This document shows, one piece after another, positions 1 through 9,603 of a stretch of DNA of 64,000 nt (the stretch's first letter is position 1; each line of letters begins with the position of its first letter). Both the position numbers and the translations under genes were made by a program. This DNA is from Algoriphagus aquimarinus. GTDB lineage: Bacteria > Bacteroidota > Bacteroidia > Cytophagales > Cyclobacteriaceae. Under the pieces are notes generated by a model. It searched no databases and had not been told where the DNA came from. It saw nothing but the letters and a program-made list of their open reading frames with translations. The stretch is taken from the NCBI RefSeq assembly GCF_007997215.1, contig NZ_VORW01000001.1, positions 1-64,000 of the forward strand, read 5' to 3'.

Positions 1-251
1 TCGATAGGAAACAATACCGTCGTATTAAAACCATAATGTGTGGCAAGGATCTTCGCCATCATCGGCATAGATTCCTCAGACCTATACTCATCGTCACCTG
101 AGATCAACACGATATTTTTGCCTTTTCTAGGCCCATCTTTCCCTTCAAAATGTAAGAAAGTAGTGCCATTTTGGGCTGAAACACAGGAAATTGAAATAAC
201 TGCCAGCAAAATCACTAAATACGCAGGCTTGTTGAGAGATTTATTATTCAT
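1..251 (-). CDS. ThuA-like domain protein, N-terminal part only
   Basis: Reading the minus strand from the ATG at 251 gives an open frame that runs off the left edge of the window. The first 27 or so residues are a signal peptide (basic start, hydrophobic LVILLAVISI core, then VSAQ before the mature protein). The mature start contains GKNIVLISGDDEYRSEES followed by MPMMAKILATHYGFNTTVL. This pattern is, from memory, the opening of ThuA-like (trehalose-utilisation, glutamine-amidotransferase-fold) proteins of Bacteroidota and Planctomycetes. It would act in the periplasm. It is divergent from the Tat-exported oxidoreductase at 442, and ThuA-like and Gfo/Idh/MocA proteins are commonly neighbours. 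The C-terminal part lies outside the window, so completeness cannot be judged. Confidence 0.75.
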   Translation of the reverse strand, partial: MNNKSLNKPAYLVILLAVISISCVSAQNGTTFLHFEGKDGPRKGKNIVLISGDDEYRSEESMPMMAKILATHYGFNTTVLFPI

Positions 252-441
252 GGTTTTTTAAAGAATGAATTCGGAAAATAGTAAATCTTTCAAGGGTTTT
301 CGTCCTGAAAGCAAATTTCTATTTCGGTATCGATTCCGTTAATTCTTTCTCCTTTCAACAAAAAAATGAAAAGAGTAGCGGCAAAAAATCCCTACTTTCT
401 CATCCGCAATACAATTCGAACTCCCAAAATACCTTCATAAT

Positions 442-1863
442 ATGCAAAAGGACAGAAGAAACTTTCTCAAAACTGGTTCACTAGCCGCTTTCGGACTCAG
501 TGGAATTTCAATCATCCCATCCTCAGTGCTAGGCAAATCCATGGGTCATATAGCTCCAAGCGATAAAGTAAATCTTGCCTGTTGTGGTATCGGAAATAGA
601 GGAGCTCAGATAATGGAAGCTCTCTACGCCACCGGCCTATGTAATATCGTAGCACTTTGTGATGTAGATATGGGAGCTCCGCATACCACCGCGATGATGA
701 ACAAGTTTCCGAATGCCAAGCGTTTCCAGGACTTCAGAACGATGTTTGATGAGTTTGGAAATGGATTTGAAGCTATTACGGTAGGAACCCCTGATTTTTC
801 CCATTTCCCTATTACCATGCTAGCGATGTCAGAAGGCAAGCATGTCTATACAGAAAAGCCAATGGCTCGTACATTCAATGAGGTTTCGCTCATGATGGAT
901 AGTGCCAAAAGACATAATGTGGTCACTCAAATGGGTAACCAAGGACACTCAGAAGCCAACTACTTCCAGTTCAAAGCTTGGAAAGAAGCTGGAATCATCA
1001 AGGATGTGACCGCAGTGACAGCTCATATGAACAGCCCAAGAAGATGGCATGGATGGGATGTGAATATGCAAAGTTTCCCAAAAGCTGAGGCTATTCCTTC
1101 CACAATGGATTGGGATACCTGGATGATGGCAAGAAGTGAGCATGACTATAACAAAGATTTCATCAACGGCCAATGGAGATGCTGGTATGACTTCGGAATG
1201 GGTGCTTTGGGAGACTGGGGAGCACATACCATGGACACGGTACACGAGTTTTTAGATTTAGGCCTTCCCTACGAGGTGGATCCAGTGATGCTCAGAGGTC
1301 ACAATCCTTTCTTCTTCCCAATGTCATCCACTCTTGCGTTCAAATTCCCGGAGCGCGGAGATATGCCTGCATTGACGATGACTTGGTATGATGGTGTAGA
1401 CAATGTTCCTCCGGTACCTGCTGACTATGGAACATCAGAATTGAATGCTGATATTCCAGCTGCGAGCAACGGTCAAATCCAGCCTGCTAAACTGAACCCA
1501 GGTAAAATCATCTATGGTAAAGACCTTACGTTCAAAGGTGGATCTCATGGCAGCACGCTTTCCATTATTGGAGAGGAAAAAGCTAAAGACATGGCTAGTA
1601 AACTTCCTGAAGTACCAGAAAGTCCTTCAAATCACTTTGCAAACTTCTTGAAAGCATGTAAAGGAGAAGAGCAAACACGTTCCCGATTCGAAATTGCGGG
1701 ACCACTAAGTCAGGTATTCTGCTTAGGTGTATTAGCCCAACAGTTAAATACAACGTTGAAATTTGACAGAGAAACACAACGTGTTACGAATAACCCTTTG
1801 GCAAATCAACTGCTGGGCGGTGAAGTACCTAGAAAAGGCTGGGAAGAGTATTATACTCTTTAA
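442..1863 (+). CDS. Tat-exported Gfo/Idh/MocA family oxidoreductase
   Basis: The 473-residue protein starts with a twin-arginine signal (DRRNFLKTGSLAAFGLSG), so it is probably exported folded with its nicotinamide cofactor. A Rossmann GxGxxG motif (GIGNRG) lies near residues 48-54. The family EKP motif (VYTEKPMAR, about 136-144) supplies the lysine usually used in catalysis, and GDWGAHTMD near 255-265 holds the expected His. Members oxidise or reduce sugars and inositols, often at C3, but the substrate cannot be read from sequence. The protein ends with the GWEEYYTL-type tail common in Bacteroidota homologues. It is divergent from a ThuA-like gene and followed by a clear terminator. Confidence 0.9.
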   Translation: MQKDRRNFLKTGSLAAFGLSGISIIPSSVLGKSMGHIAPSDKVNLACCGIGNRGAQIMEALYATGLCNIVALCDVDMGAPHTTAMMNKFPNAKRFQDFRTMFDEFGNGFEAITVGTPDFSHFPITMLAMSEGKHVYTEKPMARTFNEVSLMMDSAKRHNVVTQMGNQGHSEANYFQFKAWKEAGIIKDVTAVTAHMNSPRRWHGWDVNMQSFPKAEAIPSTMDWDTWMMARSEHDYNKDFINGQWRCWYDFGMGALGDWGAHTMDTVHEFLDLGLPYEVDPVMLRGHNPFFFPMSSTLAFKFPERGDMPALTMTWYDGVDNVPPVPADYGTSELNADIPAASNGQIQPAKLNPGKIIYGKDLTFKGGSHGSTLSIIGEEKAKDMASKLPEVPESPSNHFANFLKACKGEEQTRSRFEIAGPLSQVFCLGVLAQQLNTTLKFDRETQRVTNNPLANQLLGGEVPRKGWEEYYTL

Positions 1864-1883
1864 GAAAAAAGATATTTAAAGTC

Positions 1884-1917
1884 AAAAGCTGAAACGAGAA
1901 ATCGCTTCAGCTTTTTT
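1884..1917 (+). terminator. intrinsic terminator after the oxidoreductase gene
   Basis: A stem of about 14 bp with one A-C mismatch (left arm AAAAGCTGAAACGA, GAAA loop) is followed by a T run. It starts 21 nt after the stop codon at 1863. Confidence 0.8.
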
Positions 1918-1993
1918 ATTTTCAAACCACGAAGCTCACAAAGGTTTCGCAAAGACCACAGTCTACTTTCCATAAGATAGACCTCAATTCTTT

Positions 1994-2028
1994 CCTTGAT
2001 ATTTAATCAAAAGGATTGAATATCAAGG
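1994..2028. repeat. intergenic inverted repeat
   Basis: CCTTGATATT at 1994-2003 is perfectly complementary to AATATCAAGG at 2019-2028. No T run follows on either strand, so it is not a convincing terminator, although it lies just downstream of the minus-strand gene ending at 2079. The stretch before it (about 1926-1960) is flanked by direct ACCAC copies; I see no gene there. Confidence 0.5.
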
Positions 2029-2078
2029 AGACTTTGTCAATTCGGGAGCCTCGTCAATCGTAATTCTAAAATCGTAGA

Positions 2079-3125
2079 TTAAAATTTAGGGCAAGGAAGC
2101 AGAGTATCTCTTCGCTGTGGTTTTCCTTGGTTGCTATTTGGCAAAGTCCAAGACAAGCTCAACTCATGCGCTCCACCTGACTGAATACCTAATTGTGAAA
2201 CTGTGTAATCAAAGCTGTAGCCGACATTTAACCCAGAAAGTAGGTTCAAGCCAACCATCATAACAATTGCATCACGATTACTTTGTTGTTCCACCTTTTT
2301 GTATGGAAGTCCTCTGTACCAAACACCGAAAACAATTGGCTCAACATAAAAATAAGCTCCTACATCCAGTTGCTCAAAAGGCCCCTGCTTTTTATAATTA
2401 ATAGTGGGAGTTAAATAACGCTGCTTTCTTATGTGAGTAAAATCGCTTCTCATGGAACCTTCACCCAAAGAAATTCTGTAGCCCGCATGTGCAGAAAACT
2501 TTACAGGCAGTGGACTATCGCCATTTATAAACGATTGATTAGGCTGATTTACATGATGGGCTGATCCACCTATCCAAAAATCTTCCGTAAAAAACAGTCC
2601 TCCGAAGGAAAGTGAAAGCATATTGACAGGATCACCTAAACCAGCGATATCACTTCCAGGGAATATAGGACCAAATGGATCGTTTGGATTGATTTGATTG
2701 GCGAAAATCAGATTTTCATAAAAGCCAATCTCTCTACGAATATAGCTTGCCTGAAATCCAGGGCGAAAATAAGTCTTTTCTCCTAACTTCAACTCGTAAG
2801 AATACAGCGCTGAAATGGTGGTAGAGCGTAGCTTGGAAGCTCCCTCGGTATCCTGCATAACCATTACGCCTATCCCAGAGTTATAATCATTCAGGTAAGT
2901 ATCGTAATACGCCGAAAAAGTAGTGAATTGTGCATCGATACTAGGCCATTGATTCCTATAGTTGAACCCCACACGGCCAGTCAACTCAGATCCTGCAAAA
3001 GCTGGATTTAAGTAAAGAGGTGCCGCATAATATTGGCTATATTGCGGGTCCTGTGCATAAGCATTGGTCCCAATAAATAGTCCAACCACACAAAGAAAAA
3101 CAACGTAAACCAGAGACCGTAACAA
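2079..3125 (-). CDS. PorP/SprF family type IX secretion outer-membrane protein
   Basis: The protein (about 348 residues) has a signal peptide ending in NAYA, then the family opening AQDPQYSQYYAAPLYLNPAFAGSE. Alternating beta-strand segments to the C-terminus fit an outer-membrane barrel. PorP/SprF proteins help secrete or anchor individual giant type IX substrates at the surface, as SprF does for SprB in Flavobacterium. No ATG lies between the upstream in-frame stop and the signal peptide, so the start appears to be the TTG at 3125. The gene is divergent from the giant gliding-motility-type protein at 3208, with 82 bp between them, and that protein is its likely partner. Confidence 0.9.
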   Translation of the reverse strand: MLRSLVYVVFLCVVGLFIGTNAYAQDPQYSQYYAAPLYLNPAFAGSELTGRVGFNYRNQWPSIDAQFTTFSAYYDTYLNDYNSGIGVMVMQDTEGASKLRSTTISALYSYELKLGEKTYFRPGFQASYIRREIGFYENLIFANQINPNDPFGPIFPGSDIAGLGDPVNMLSLSFGGLFFTEDFWIGGSAHHVNQPNQSFINGDSPLPVKFSAHAGYRISLGEGSMRSDFTHIRKQRYLTPTINYKKQGPFEQLDVGAYFYVEPIVFGVWYRGLPYKKVEQQSNRDAIVMMVGLNLLSGLNVGYSFDYTVSQLGIQSGGAHELSLSWTLPNSNQGKPQRRDTLLPCPKF

Positions 3126-3207
3126 GTATTTGTTCGTTAATTTGAATATTCAGTAGGCTTCTTCAACGTTACAGAACGTATGTTGTTTTAGAAGCATTTC
3201 GAAAATT

Positions 3208-6200
3208 ATGAAAAGCAGCCCTAATTCCATAAGGTTACCCTACATTTTTACTATTGCCCTCCTATTTACAACTTTTGTAATTAATACTGTTGTCTATTCG
3301 CAGGGATTTAACAGCAATGAGTGGATTTTTGGATATTGTGGTGGCGCTACAGAAAACAATTACTTATCCTTCGGAAAAGGCAATTCGCCTACTGTTCAGT
3401 CAATTCCAGGATCAATTGTCTTCACGAAAAACAATTCTGCCTTAGCAATTGATCCGATTTCCGGGCAACCCTTTTTTCTTACAAATGGCGAGTTGGTTTA
3501 TGATTTCAGTGAGAATCCAATCCAAGGTGTGGGTTCAGGCCTAAATGGAAATATCGATGGTGTCCAACAAGTCGCCACTGGGTTTTTAGAATATGACCCA
3601 GCTGGCAACAAACTCTTCTATATTTTCTATTTATCTCTCAGTGGAGATTTACAATATGCTGTGGTAGACATGAATGCCCCTGGCCAAGCGACAGGAAATG
3701 AAAGGCCATTGGGAGAAATCACATCCAAAGACAATTCAATTGGTAATGGCTCTGGCGCACTGTTAGTTGTGAAAAGTCCTTCATCTCCTTCCTATTTGAT
3801 CAGTTTCGATAATGGAAATCTAATCTCACGGAGTATAGGTGCGAGCGAGGGGAGTTTTTCAACTACAGACAGCCAAGCGATTTCGTCTACCCCAAAGCAA
3901 ATTGTCTTCAATGAAGAAACCAGTCAATTAATCATCATACCTGAGTCTGACTCGGATCCTATTTTAGTACTGAATTTTAACACAAGCGGAGGATCATTTG
4001 GATCTCCAACTCCTATCTCCCAATCTTCAGGAATCGGAAGTTATGGCGGAGCAGAGTTTTCTCCTGACGGAAATTACATTTATTATTCAGCTGGAGATTC
4101 CTTACTCAGAGTGCCTACAGCTGATTTATCGGCAACTCCGGAAGTAATGCCAATCGCTGGTCCCGGCACTCCACCTGCAGGCATTTTCGCAGTCTATGAC
4201 ATCAAAGCTGGCCCTGATGGAAGTCTTTATTACTTGTATGAAGAAGTGGATGGCGGTCCGCAAATGATGGGAAAAGTGACCAATCCGAACGAAGCGGATT
4301 TGACCTTGATAGAAGTGGAGGAAGACCCGTTTTCCGGGACAGATTTTTGTGGTACAGTTTTCCCATCTTTTGCTCCAAACGCAGATATAGAACCCACAGT
4401 CGATTTCACTTGGGCTCCAGACATGCCATGTGCCAATAACCCAGTCCAACTTACTTCTGTTTTAACCCCTGAGAACTACAGACCTGTAAGTTTCCATTGG
4501 GCATTTGATCCTCCACTCCGTGATTCGACAGGGAATGAGTTACCTGCTGATTACACTCAGGAGCATTTTCTTATCCCAGCTGACGCAGCACAGGAAACAA
4601 GTTTAAATGTCATCCTCACAGTTACTTTTGCAGATGGAGAGACTAAGGAAGTCAATCATACGATCTCGCTGACCAAAAATGACTTAAAAGCTAATTTCTC
4701 TCCTCAAGATACTACACTCTGTGAATCTTGCATAGATATTGGCCCATTGCTATCAGCTCAAAAAGGTGAAGAAGATGGAGGCGGTGTAGGTAGTGGACAG
4801 GGCGGAGAAGACAATTATGAATATTTCTGGTCTAATTATCGAAACGAAGGCTGGACCGATAGAAAAGATAATCTGGTATGTAAACCAGGATTGTATTGGG
4901 CTTTAGTTCGTGAGCCTGGTTCCTCTTGCTATGCATATGCTGAGATTCGAGTTAAAATGTGGGACGTGCAAGACCAAACCAACAATATTTGGTACTTCGG
5001 AGATGGCGCTGGTTTGGATTTCAACCCAGATCCTGACGACCCTGACGCACCTACTCCACGACCAATAGCATCCCGACATCCACAAAATATCCCTGCTGGA
5101 ACTACTACTATTTCTAGTCAAGACGGTCAAGTGCTTTTCTATACGGACGGGCAATCTGTATGGGACCTTAATGGAGACTTGATGCAAAACGGCAATGATA
5201 TAGGCGGTGAAAACTCTAGTAGCCAAGGGGTGATCGCTGTTCCAGTTCCAGGAGAAGAAACACTCTTTTACCTCTTCACCACACAAGTAGCCGCAAATGG
5301 AGAAAATGTAGCTAAATACTCACTGGTCGATATCAAATCTGAAAACCCAACCGGAGTAGGAAATGTAGTCACTAAAGACAATTTCCTCTTTAGTCCTTCC
5401 ACTGAGCATTCCGCAGCTTTGGATGCAGGAGACACCACCTGGGTAATGTATCATGAGCTAGGCAATAATACCTTCCGAGCATATCCTATTTCAGCTAGTG
5501 GCATCGGTCAGCCAATCCTCAGTTCTGTAGGAAGCAATCATGGTTTTAATTCGGGAGTAGGAGCTATGAAATTCAACTCTGATGGTGACCAAGTAGCAGT
5601 CACGATTACCGAAGGAGGCTGTAACAAAGTCGAAATTTTTGATTTTGACAGTGAAACAGGAGAAATGAGTGAATATGCCCGAATTGACTTAGGCTGTAAT
5701 GGTGAAGTATACGGATTAGAGTTTTCTGAAGATGGGGAACGAGTTCTAGTCTCCTATTTAAATGGCGGACCGGGAATAGAAGAGTTCATCATCAAAGCCA
5801 ATGATAACGATGATCCTGATGCGGCTATTTGTCCTTCTTGCTTTAATGGAGCCAAGACTAGAGCACAAATAGAAGCCTGTATCATCAGTACCAAAAAGCA
5901 AATCAGTCAAACAGCTGGACTTAATCTTGGTGCATTACAAATCGGGCCCAATGGTCAAATCTATGCAGCAGTAGTCGGTGACAATAGGATAGGACAAATC
6001 AACGTAGGTTCTGGCTGTAATTCTCAAAGTACCTTCACTCAAGATGGCGTAGAAGCCATGCCTGGCACATCCAATTTGGGGTTACCTTCTTTTGTACAAA
6101 ACTCAGGGAGTTCAATACCGGAACCTAGCCTCGCTGCTCCATTAAGACTTTGTTTGGATCCTGAGCTTGGCGCTGGAGCGCTTCTCGAAGGCGGTGGAGA

Positions 6201-8745
6201 ACCTGATATTGACAGCTATTTCTGGACCATCACCAACAATGACGATGGTACCATTATCCGAAATGACTATGGTGGACCTGGAGATGAATTCCAAAACTTG
6301 GATCAGATTTTCAATGCCCCTGGTACGTACACGATAGATCTTAGAGTGGACAGGTGTGGTGATCCAGAGTATTTCCGCGCGAGTACTGAGATCTTGGTAG
6401 AAGCGCCACCAGAATTGACTTTGGCAGATGATGCTACTCTGTGTGCTGGCAATCCTGTTACCTTGACAGCAATAGAAGGATATGACCCTGCTGAGGGTTT
6501 ATATGATTTCCAATGGACAAATGCTGCTGGGCAAGTTTTCGGTGATGAAAATTCTAATGAAATCATCGTCGATGAGGAAAGTATTTATACCGTCAACGTG
6601 AGCTACAGATTGCCAGAGGGACTTTCGGATGACGAAGCATTACTTTATGAAACATGTCCTTCGACTGCAGAGATTTTCGTAGGGCCTGCTTTCGAATTTG
6701 ATCTTACTCAGACTGCAACGGAAGTTTGCTATGAAGAAACTACGGTGACTTTTGCACCGAATACCCCAATCACCGGCGAATGGTTTTACGAACTAAATGG
6801 TGATCCAAACCGAGTAGCTTTAGGTGAGTTCTTTGAGCTTGAGCTTTATATCAATTCTCTTCCTGGACCTGGAGATTACGTAATTATTTTTGTTACTCTG
6901 GATCCTATTCTGGCTGAATGTACTATTGAGAAGAAGTTAGATTTACGTGTGAATGAACTACCTCTCTTCACTGCTGTGCAAACGACTCCAGCTACGGATT
7001 GTAACACACCGGATGGATCATTTGAGATCACCATGCAGGCAGATGCGGAAACATTAACTGTTTTAGAAACAGGAGATACTTTCTCAACTGTACTCTCAGG
7101 GAATTCTATTCAAGTAACTGGATTACTTCCTGGAATTTATACCGTTGAAGCAGAAAATAGTGCTGGCTGTACATACACTGCGTCTGTCACTGTAGAGAAT
7201 AGCAATCCTCCTGCTGGCTTTGAATACACCATTACTCCAACCGATGAAATATGTGGCCCTTCTGGAGTTCAAAATGGCTTGCTTACTGTAGATTTCACTA
7301 ATTCTCCTCAGTCTGGCACTTACACAGTAACTAGACAGGGTGATGGTCAAGTTTTCCAAGGCACATTCTCTACTACTAGTCAGTTTGATATTATTGTTCC
7401 TTATGGAGATTATGCGGTTGAGATTCAAGACCCCACTGGCTGCGCCATTCCAGATCCGACTATTTATAATATAGCTCAGAAATTCGAAGTAGTGTTTTCG
7501 GTTCCTTCAGACTTAACTGCCTGTGAAAGTTTCACTTTCACCCCTACTTCTCCTGATGGATTAACTTACACAGTAACCAATTCCACAGGAACTATCATTT
7601 CTCCAGATGCAAATGGAGAGTTTAAACTCACGCTATCTGATACCTATACGGTCAGAGGTGAAGATCCTAATGGTGTAAATTGTCCAAGAGAAGAAACGAT
7701 TGTGGCAAACATCACACAACCAATTGATTTCGAAATTTCACCACCAATTGTCGATTGCCAAGTAGGCGTTCAATACGAAGCAATTTTGAATAATGTAGCT
7801 CCTGCAGACGTAATTTTCCTTTGGAAAGACAATTCTGGTGTGATCGTGGGAAGAAGACAAACATTTGTTCCTAGCAGATCAGGAGATTATACCTTGGAAG
7901 TACAACCTGTATCTGGAGGGCTATGTCCGCTTGACAAGAAGTCATTTACAGCAGAAGTTATTTCCCAAAGAGTAGATGTTAGCTTGGACATTGTACCGTT
8001 CTGCATAGAGCAAACGAGTACTACCATTACGATAGTAGCAGATATGACCAATGTGGCAGATATAGAGTGGTATTCTGTGGTCAACGGTACAAGGACTAGA
8101 ATACCTGCATTTGATGGATTACCAATCATTGAGGTGTCGCAGGAAGGAACTTATGAAGTTTTATTGAGAAGCAGTATAGGGTGCGATTTAGGTCGTGCCA
8201 ACGGGGTGGTAGCGAAGTCTACTATCATTCCACCAGTAGTTCCGGTAGGATTTACGATTTGTGCTATTGAAGGCGTCACTCAGTCCATTGACCCGGGTGT
8301 ATACGATAATTACTCTTGGAAGCTAAATGGCGTGGAAGTTTCGCAAGACCCGATATTCACTCCGACCGAAGGTGGTATTTATGAACTTACGGTTTCCGAT
8401 AATTTGGGCTGTGAATACATTGCAACCTTCGACGTATTGGAAGATTGTTCCTTGAAAATAGTCTTTCCTAATGGAGTGGTTCTGAATGATCCGAATAGAA
8501 ATTTTATCCTTTATGCAAATGAATATATCGATGATATAGAAGTCTATATTTATAATCGTTGGGGGGAATTAATTTTCTATTGTGAGCACGAAAATGTAGA
8601 ACCTAGACAACCTTTCTGCCCTTGGGACGGACAAGTACGAGGAGAATATGTTCCAAACGGAACATATGCGGTGGTTGTCAAGTTTACTAGCAAAGACCAG
8701 AACAAAACCGAAAAATTAACCAAAGCGATTACAGTAATTCAATAG
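3208..8745 (+). CDS. giant secreted protein with gliding-motility/type IX C-terminal domain
   Basis: This 1845-residue protein has a signal peptide (hydrophobic FTIALLFTTFVINTVV, ending near VYSQG). Two beta-propeller-like regions are suggested, at about 30-395 and 590-960, each opening with an N-x-W-x-FG pattern. A PKD/Ig-like stretch lies between them near 400-500. From about 990 to 1740 come Cys-containing Ig-like modules. The last 95 residues, from LKIVFPNGVVLNDPNRNF through YNRWGELIFYC to PNGTYAV, match the gliding motility-associated (CHU) C-terminal domain used as a type IX secretion signal. Likely role: surface adhesin or motility-associated protein secreted with help from the divergent PorP/SprF-like protein. 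It is collinear with the paralogue at 9604. The yaaA start follows after a single base. Confidence 0.88.
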   Translation: MKSSPNSIRLPYIFTIALLFTTFVINTVVYSQGFNSNEWIFGYCGGATENNYLSFGKGNSPTVQSIPGSIVFTKNNSALAIDPISGQPFFLTNGELVYDFSENPIQGVGSGLNGNIDGVQQVATGFLEYDPAGNKLFYIFYLSLSGDLQYAVVDMNAPGQATGNERPLGEITSKDNSIGNGSGALLVVKSPSSPSYLISFDNGNLISRSIGASEGSFSTTDSQAISSTPKQIVFNEETSQLIIIPESDSDPILVLNFNTSGGSFGSPTPISQSSGIGSYGGAEFSPDGNYIYYSAGDSLLRVPTADLSATPEVMPIAGPGTPPAGIFAVYDIKAGPDGSLYYLYEEVDGGPQMMGKVTNPNEADLTLIEVEEDPFSGTDFCGTVFPSFAPNADIEPTVDFTWAPDMPCANNPVQLTSVLTPENYRPVSFHWAFDPPLRDSTGNELPADYTQEHFLIPADAAQETSLNVILTVTFADGETKEVNHTISLTKNDLKANFSPQDTTLCESCIDIGPLLSAQKGEEDGGGVGSGQGGEDNYEYFWSNYRNEGWTDRKDNLVCKPGLYWALVREPGSSCYAYAEIRVKMWDVQDQTNNIWYFGDGAGLDFNPDPDDPDAPTPRPIASRHPQNIPAGTTTISSQDGQVLFYTDGQSVWDLNGDLMQNGNDIGGENSSSQGVIAVPVPGEETLFYLFTTQVAANGENVAKYSLVDIKSENPTGVGNVVTKDNFLFSPSTEHSAALDAGDTTWVMYHELGNNTFRAYPISASGIGQPILSSVGSNHGFNSGVGAMKFNSDGDQVAVTITEGGCNKVEIFDFDSETGEMSEYARIDLGCNGEVYGLEFSEDGERVLVSYLNGGPGIEEFIIKANDNDDPDAAICPSCFNGAKTRAQIEACIISTKKQISQTAGLNLGALQIGPNGQIYAAVVGDNRIGQINVGSGCNSQSTFTQDGVEAMPGTSNLGLPSFVQNSGSSIPEPSLAAPLRLCLDPELGAGALLEGGGEPDIDSYFWTITNNDDGTIIRNDYGGPGDEFQNLDQIFNAPGTYTIDLRVDRCGDPEYFRASTEILVEAPPELTLADDATLCAGNPVTLTAIEGYDPAEGLYDFQWTNAAGQVFGDENSNEIIVDEESIYTVNVSYRLPEGLSDDEALLYETCPSTAEIFVGPAFEFDLTQTATEVCYEETTVTFAPNTPITGEWFYELNGDPNRVALGEFFELELYINSLPGPGDYVIIFVTLDPILAECTIEKKLDLRVNELPLFTAVQTTPATDCNTPDGSFEITMQADAETLTVLETGDTFSTVLSGNSIQVTGLLPGIYTVEAENSAGCTYTASVTVENSNPPAGFEYTITPTDEICGPSGVQNGLLTVDFTNSPQSGTYTVTRQGDGQVFQGTFSTTSQFDIIVPYGDYAVEIQDPTGCAIPDPTIYNIAQKFEVVFSVPSDLTACESFTFTPTSPDGLTYTVTNSTGTIISPDANGEFKLTLSDTYTVRGEDPNGVNCPREETIVANITQPIDFEISPPIVDCQVGVQYEAILNNVAPADVIFLWKDNSGVIVGRRQTFVPSRSGDYTLEVQPVSGGLCPLDKKSFTAEVISQRVDVSLDIVPFCIEQTSTTITIVADMTNVADIEWYSVVNGTRTRIPAFDGLPIIEVSQEGTYEVLLRSSIGCDLGRANGVVAKSTIIPPVVPVGFTICAIEGVTQSIDPGVYDNYSWKLNGVEVSQDPIFTPTEGGIYELTVSDNLGCEYIATFDVLEDCSLKIVFPNGVVLNDPNRNFILYANEYIDDIEVYIYNRWGELIFYCEHENVEPRQPFCPWDGQVRGEYVPNGTYAVVVKFTSKDQNKTEKLTKAITVIQ

Positions 8746-8746
8746 T

Positions 8747-9499
8747 ATGCTTATCCTGATTTCACCAGCGAAAACGCTGGACTATAGTAGTCCAAATTTC
8801 ACCGAGTCAACACAACCTGATTTTCAAACTGATACTCGCTCATTAGTGAGAATCATGAAAAAGAAATCAGCCAAGGAAATAGGCGAGCTAATGCATATCT
8901 CTGAAAACCTGGCGGAGTTGAATGAGGAGCGTTTTAAGACTTTTCAGAAGGATTTCACTTTTGAAAATTCGAAACAAGCGTTATTGGCTTTCAAAGGAGA
9001 CGTCTATACCAAAATTGATGTGGAGGAGTTTTCTAAGGAGGAGTTTGACTTTGCGCAAGAGCATCTACGAATACTTTCAGGATTATATGGCTTGCTGAAA
9101 CCTCTTGATTTAATACAGCCTTATCGATTGGAGATGGGGATTAGACTGGAGAATAAAAAAGGAAAAAATCTCTATGAATTTTGGGACAATAAAATCGCTA
9201 AAGCAATCAACGAAGCTGCAAATGGTCAAACTATTATAAATCTTGCTTCCCAGGAATACTTCAAAGCCGTACATCAGAAATCTTTAAAAAGTCCTTTGAT
9301 CAATATTGAATTCAAAGAATTTAAAGACGACAGCTACAAAATCATCGGCTTTTTTGCCAAGCAGGCAAGAGGAATGATGAGTAATTTCGCTATTAAACAC
9401 AGAATTACTAATCCTGAAGAATTGAAGACTTTCAATGAAGGTGGATATGAGTATTCTGATAAGTTGAGTGATCAAAATAACTGGGTTTTTGTAAGATAA
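8747..9499 (+). CDS. yaaA: YaaA family peroxide stress / DNA-binding protein
   Basis: The 250-residue product begins MLILISPAKTLDYSSP, the family signature, and keeps YRLEMG, NLYEFWDNK, NLASQEYFKAV and the C-terminal FFAKQARGMMSNF block. E. coli YaaA limits DNA and protein damage from hydrogen peroxide by lowering free iron. The length is typical. The ATG lies one base after the stop of the giant surface protein, which suggests cotranscription, although no functional link is apparent. It separates two paralogous surface-protein genes, so the duplication or insertion history placed a housekeeping gene inside that block. Confidence 0.93.
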   Translation: MLILISPAKTLDYSSPNFTESTQPDFQTDTRSLVRIMKKKSAKEIGELMHISENLAELNEERFKTFQKDFTFENSKQALLAFKGDVYTKIDVEEFSKEEFDFAQEHLRILSGLYGLLKPLDLIQPYRLEMGIRLENKKGKNLYEFWDNKIAKAINEAANGQTIINLASQEYFKAVHQKSLKSPLINIEFKEFKDDSYKIIGFFAKQARGMMSNFAIKHRITNPEELKTFNEGGYEYSDKLSDQNNWVFVR

Positions 9500-9603
9500 T
9501 TACTCAAATCGCTTGATCCCTTATACGAGGACACCTCAAATATTTTTTCGACTGTATAAAACTGTAACTTAGAGGCAGTAAATAAAACTTCATAGCCCAT
9601 ATT

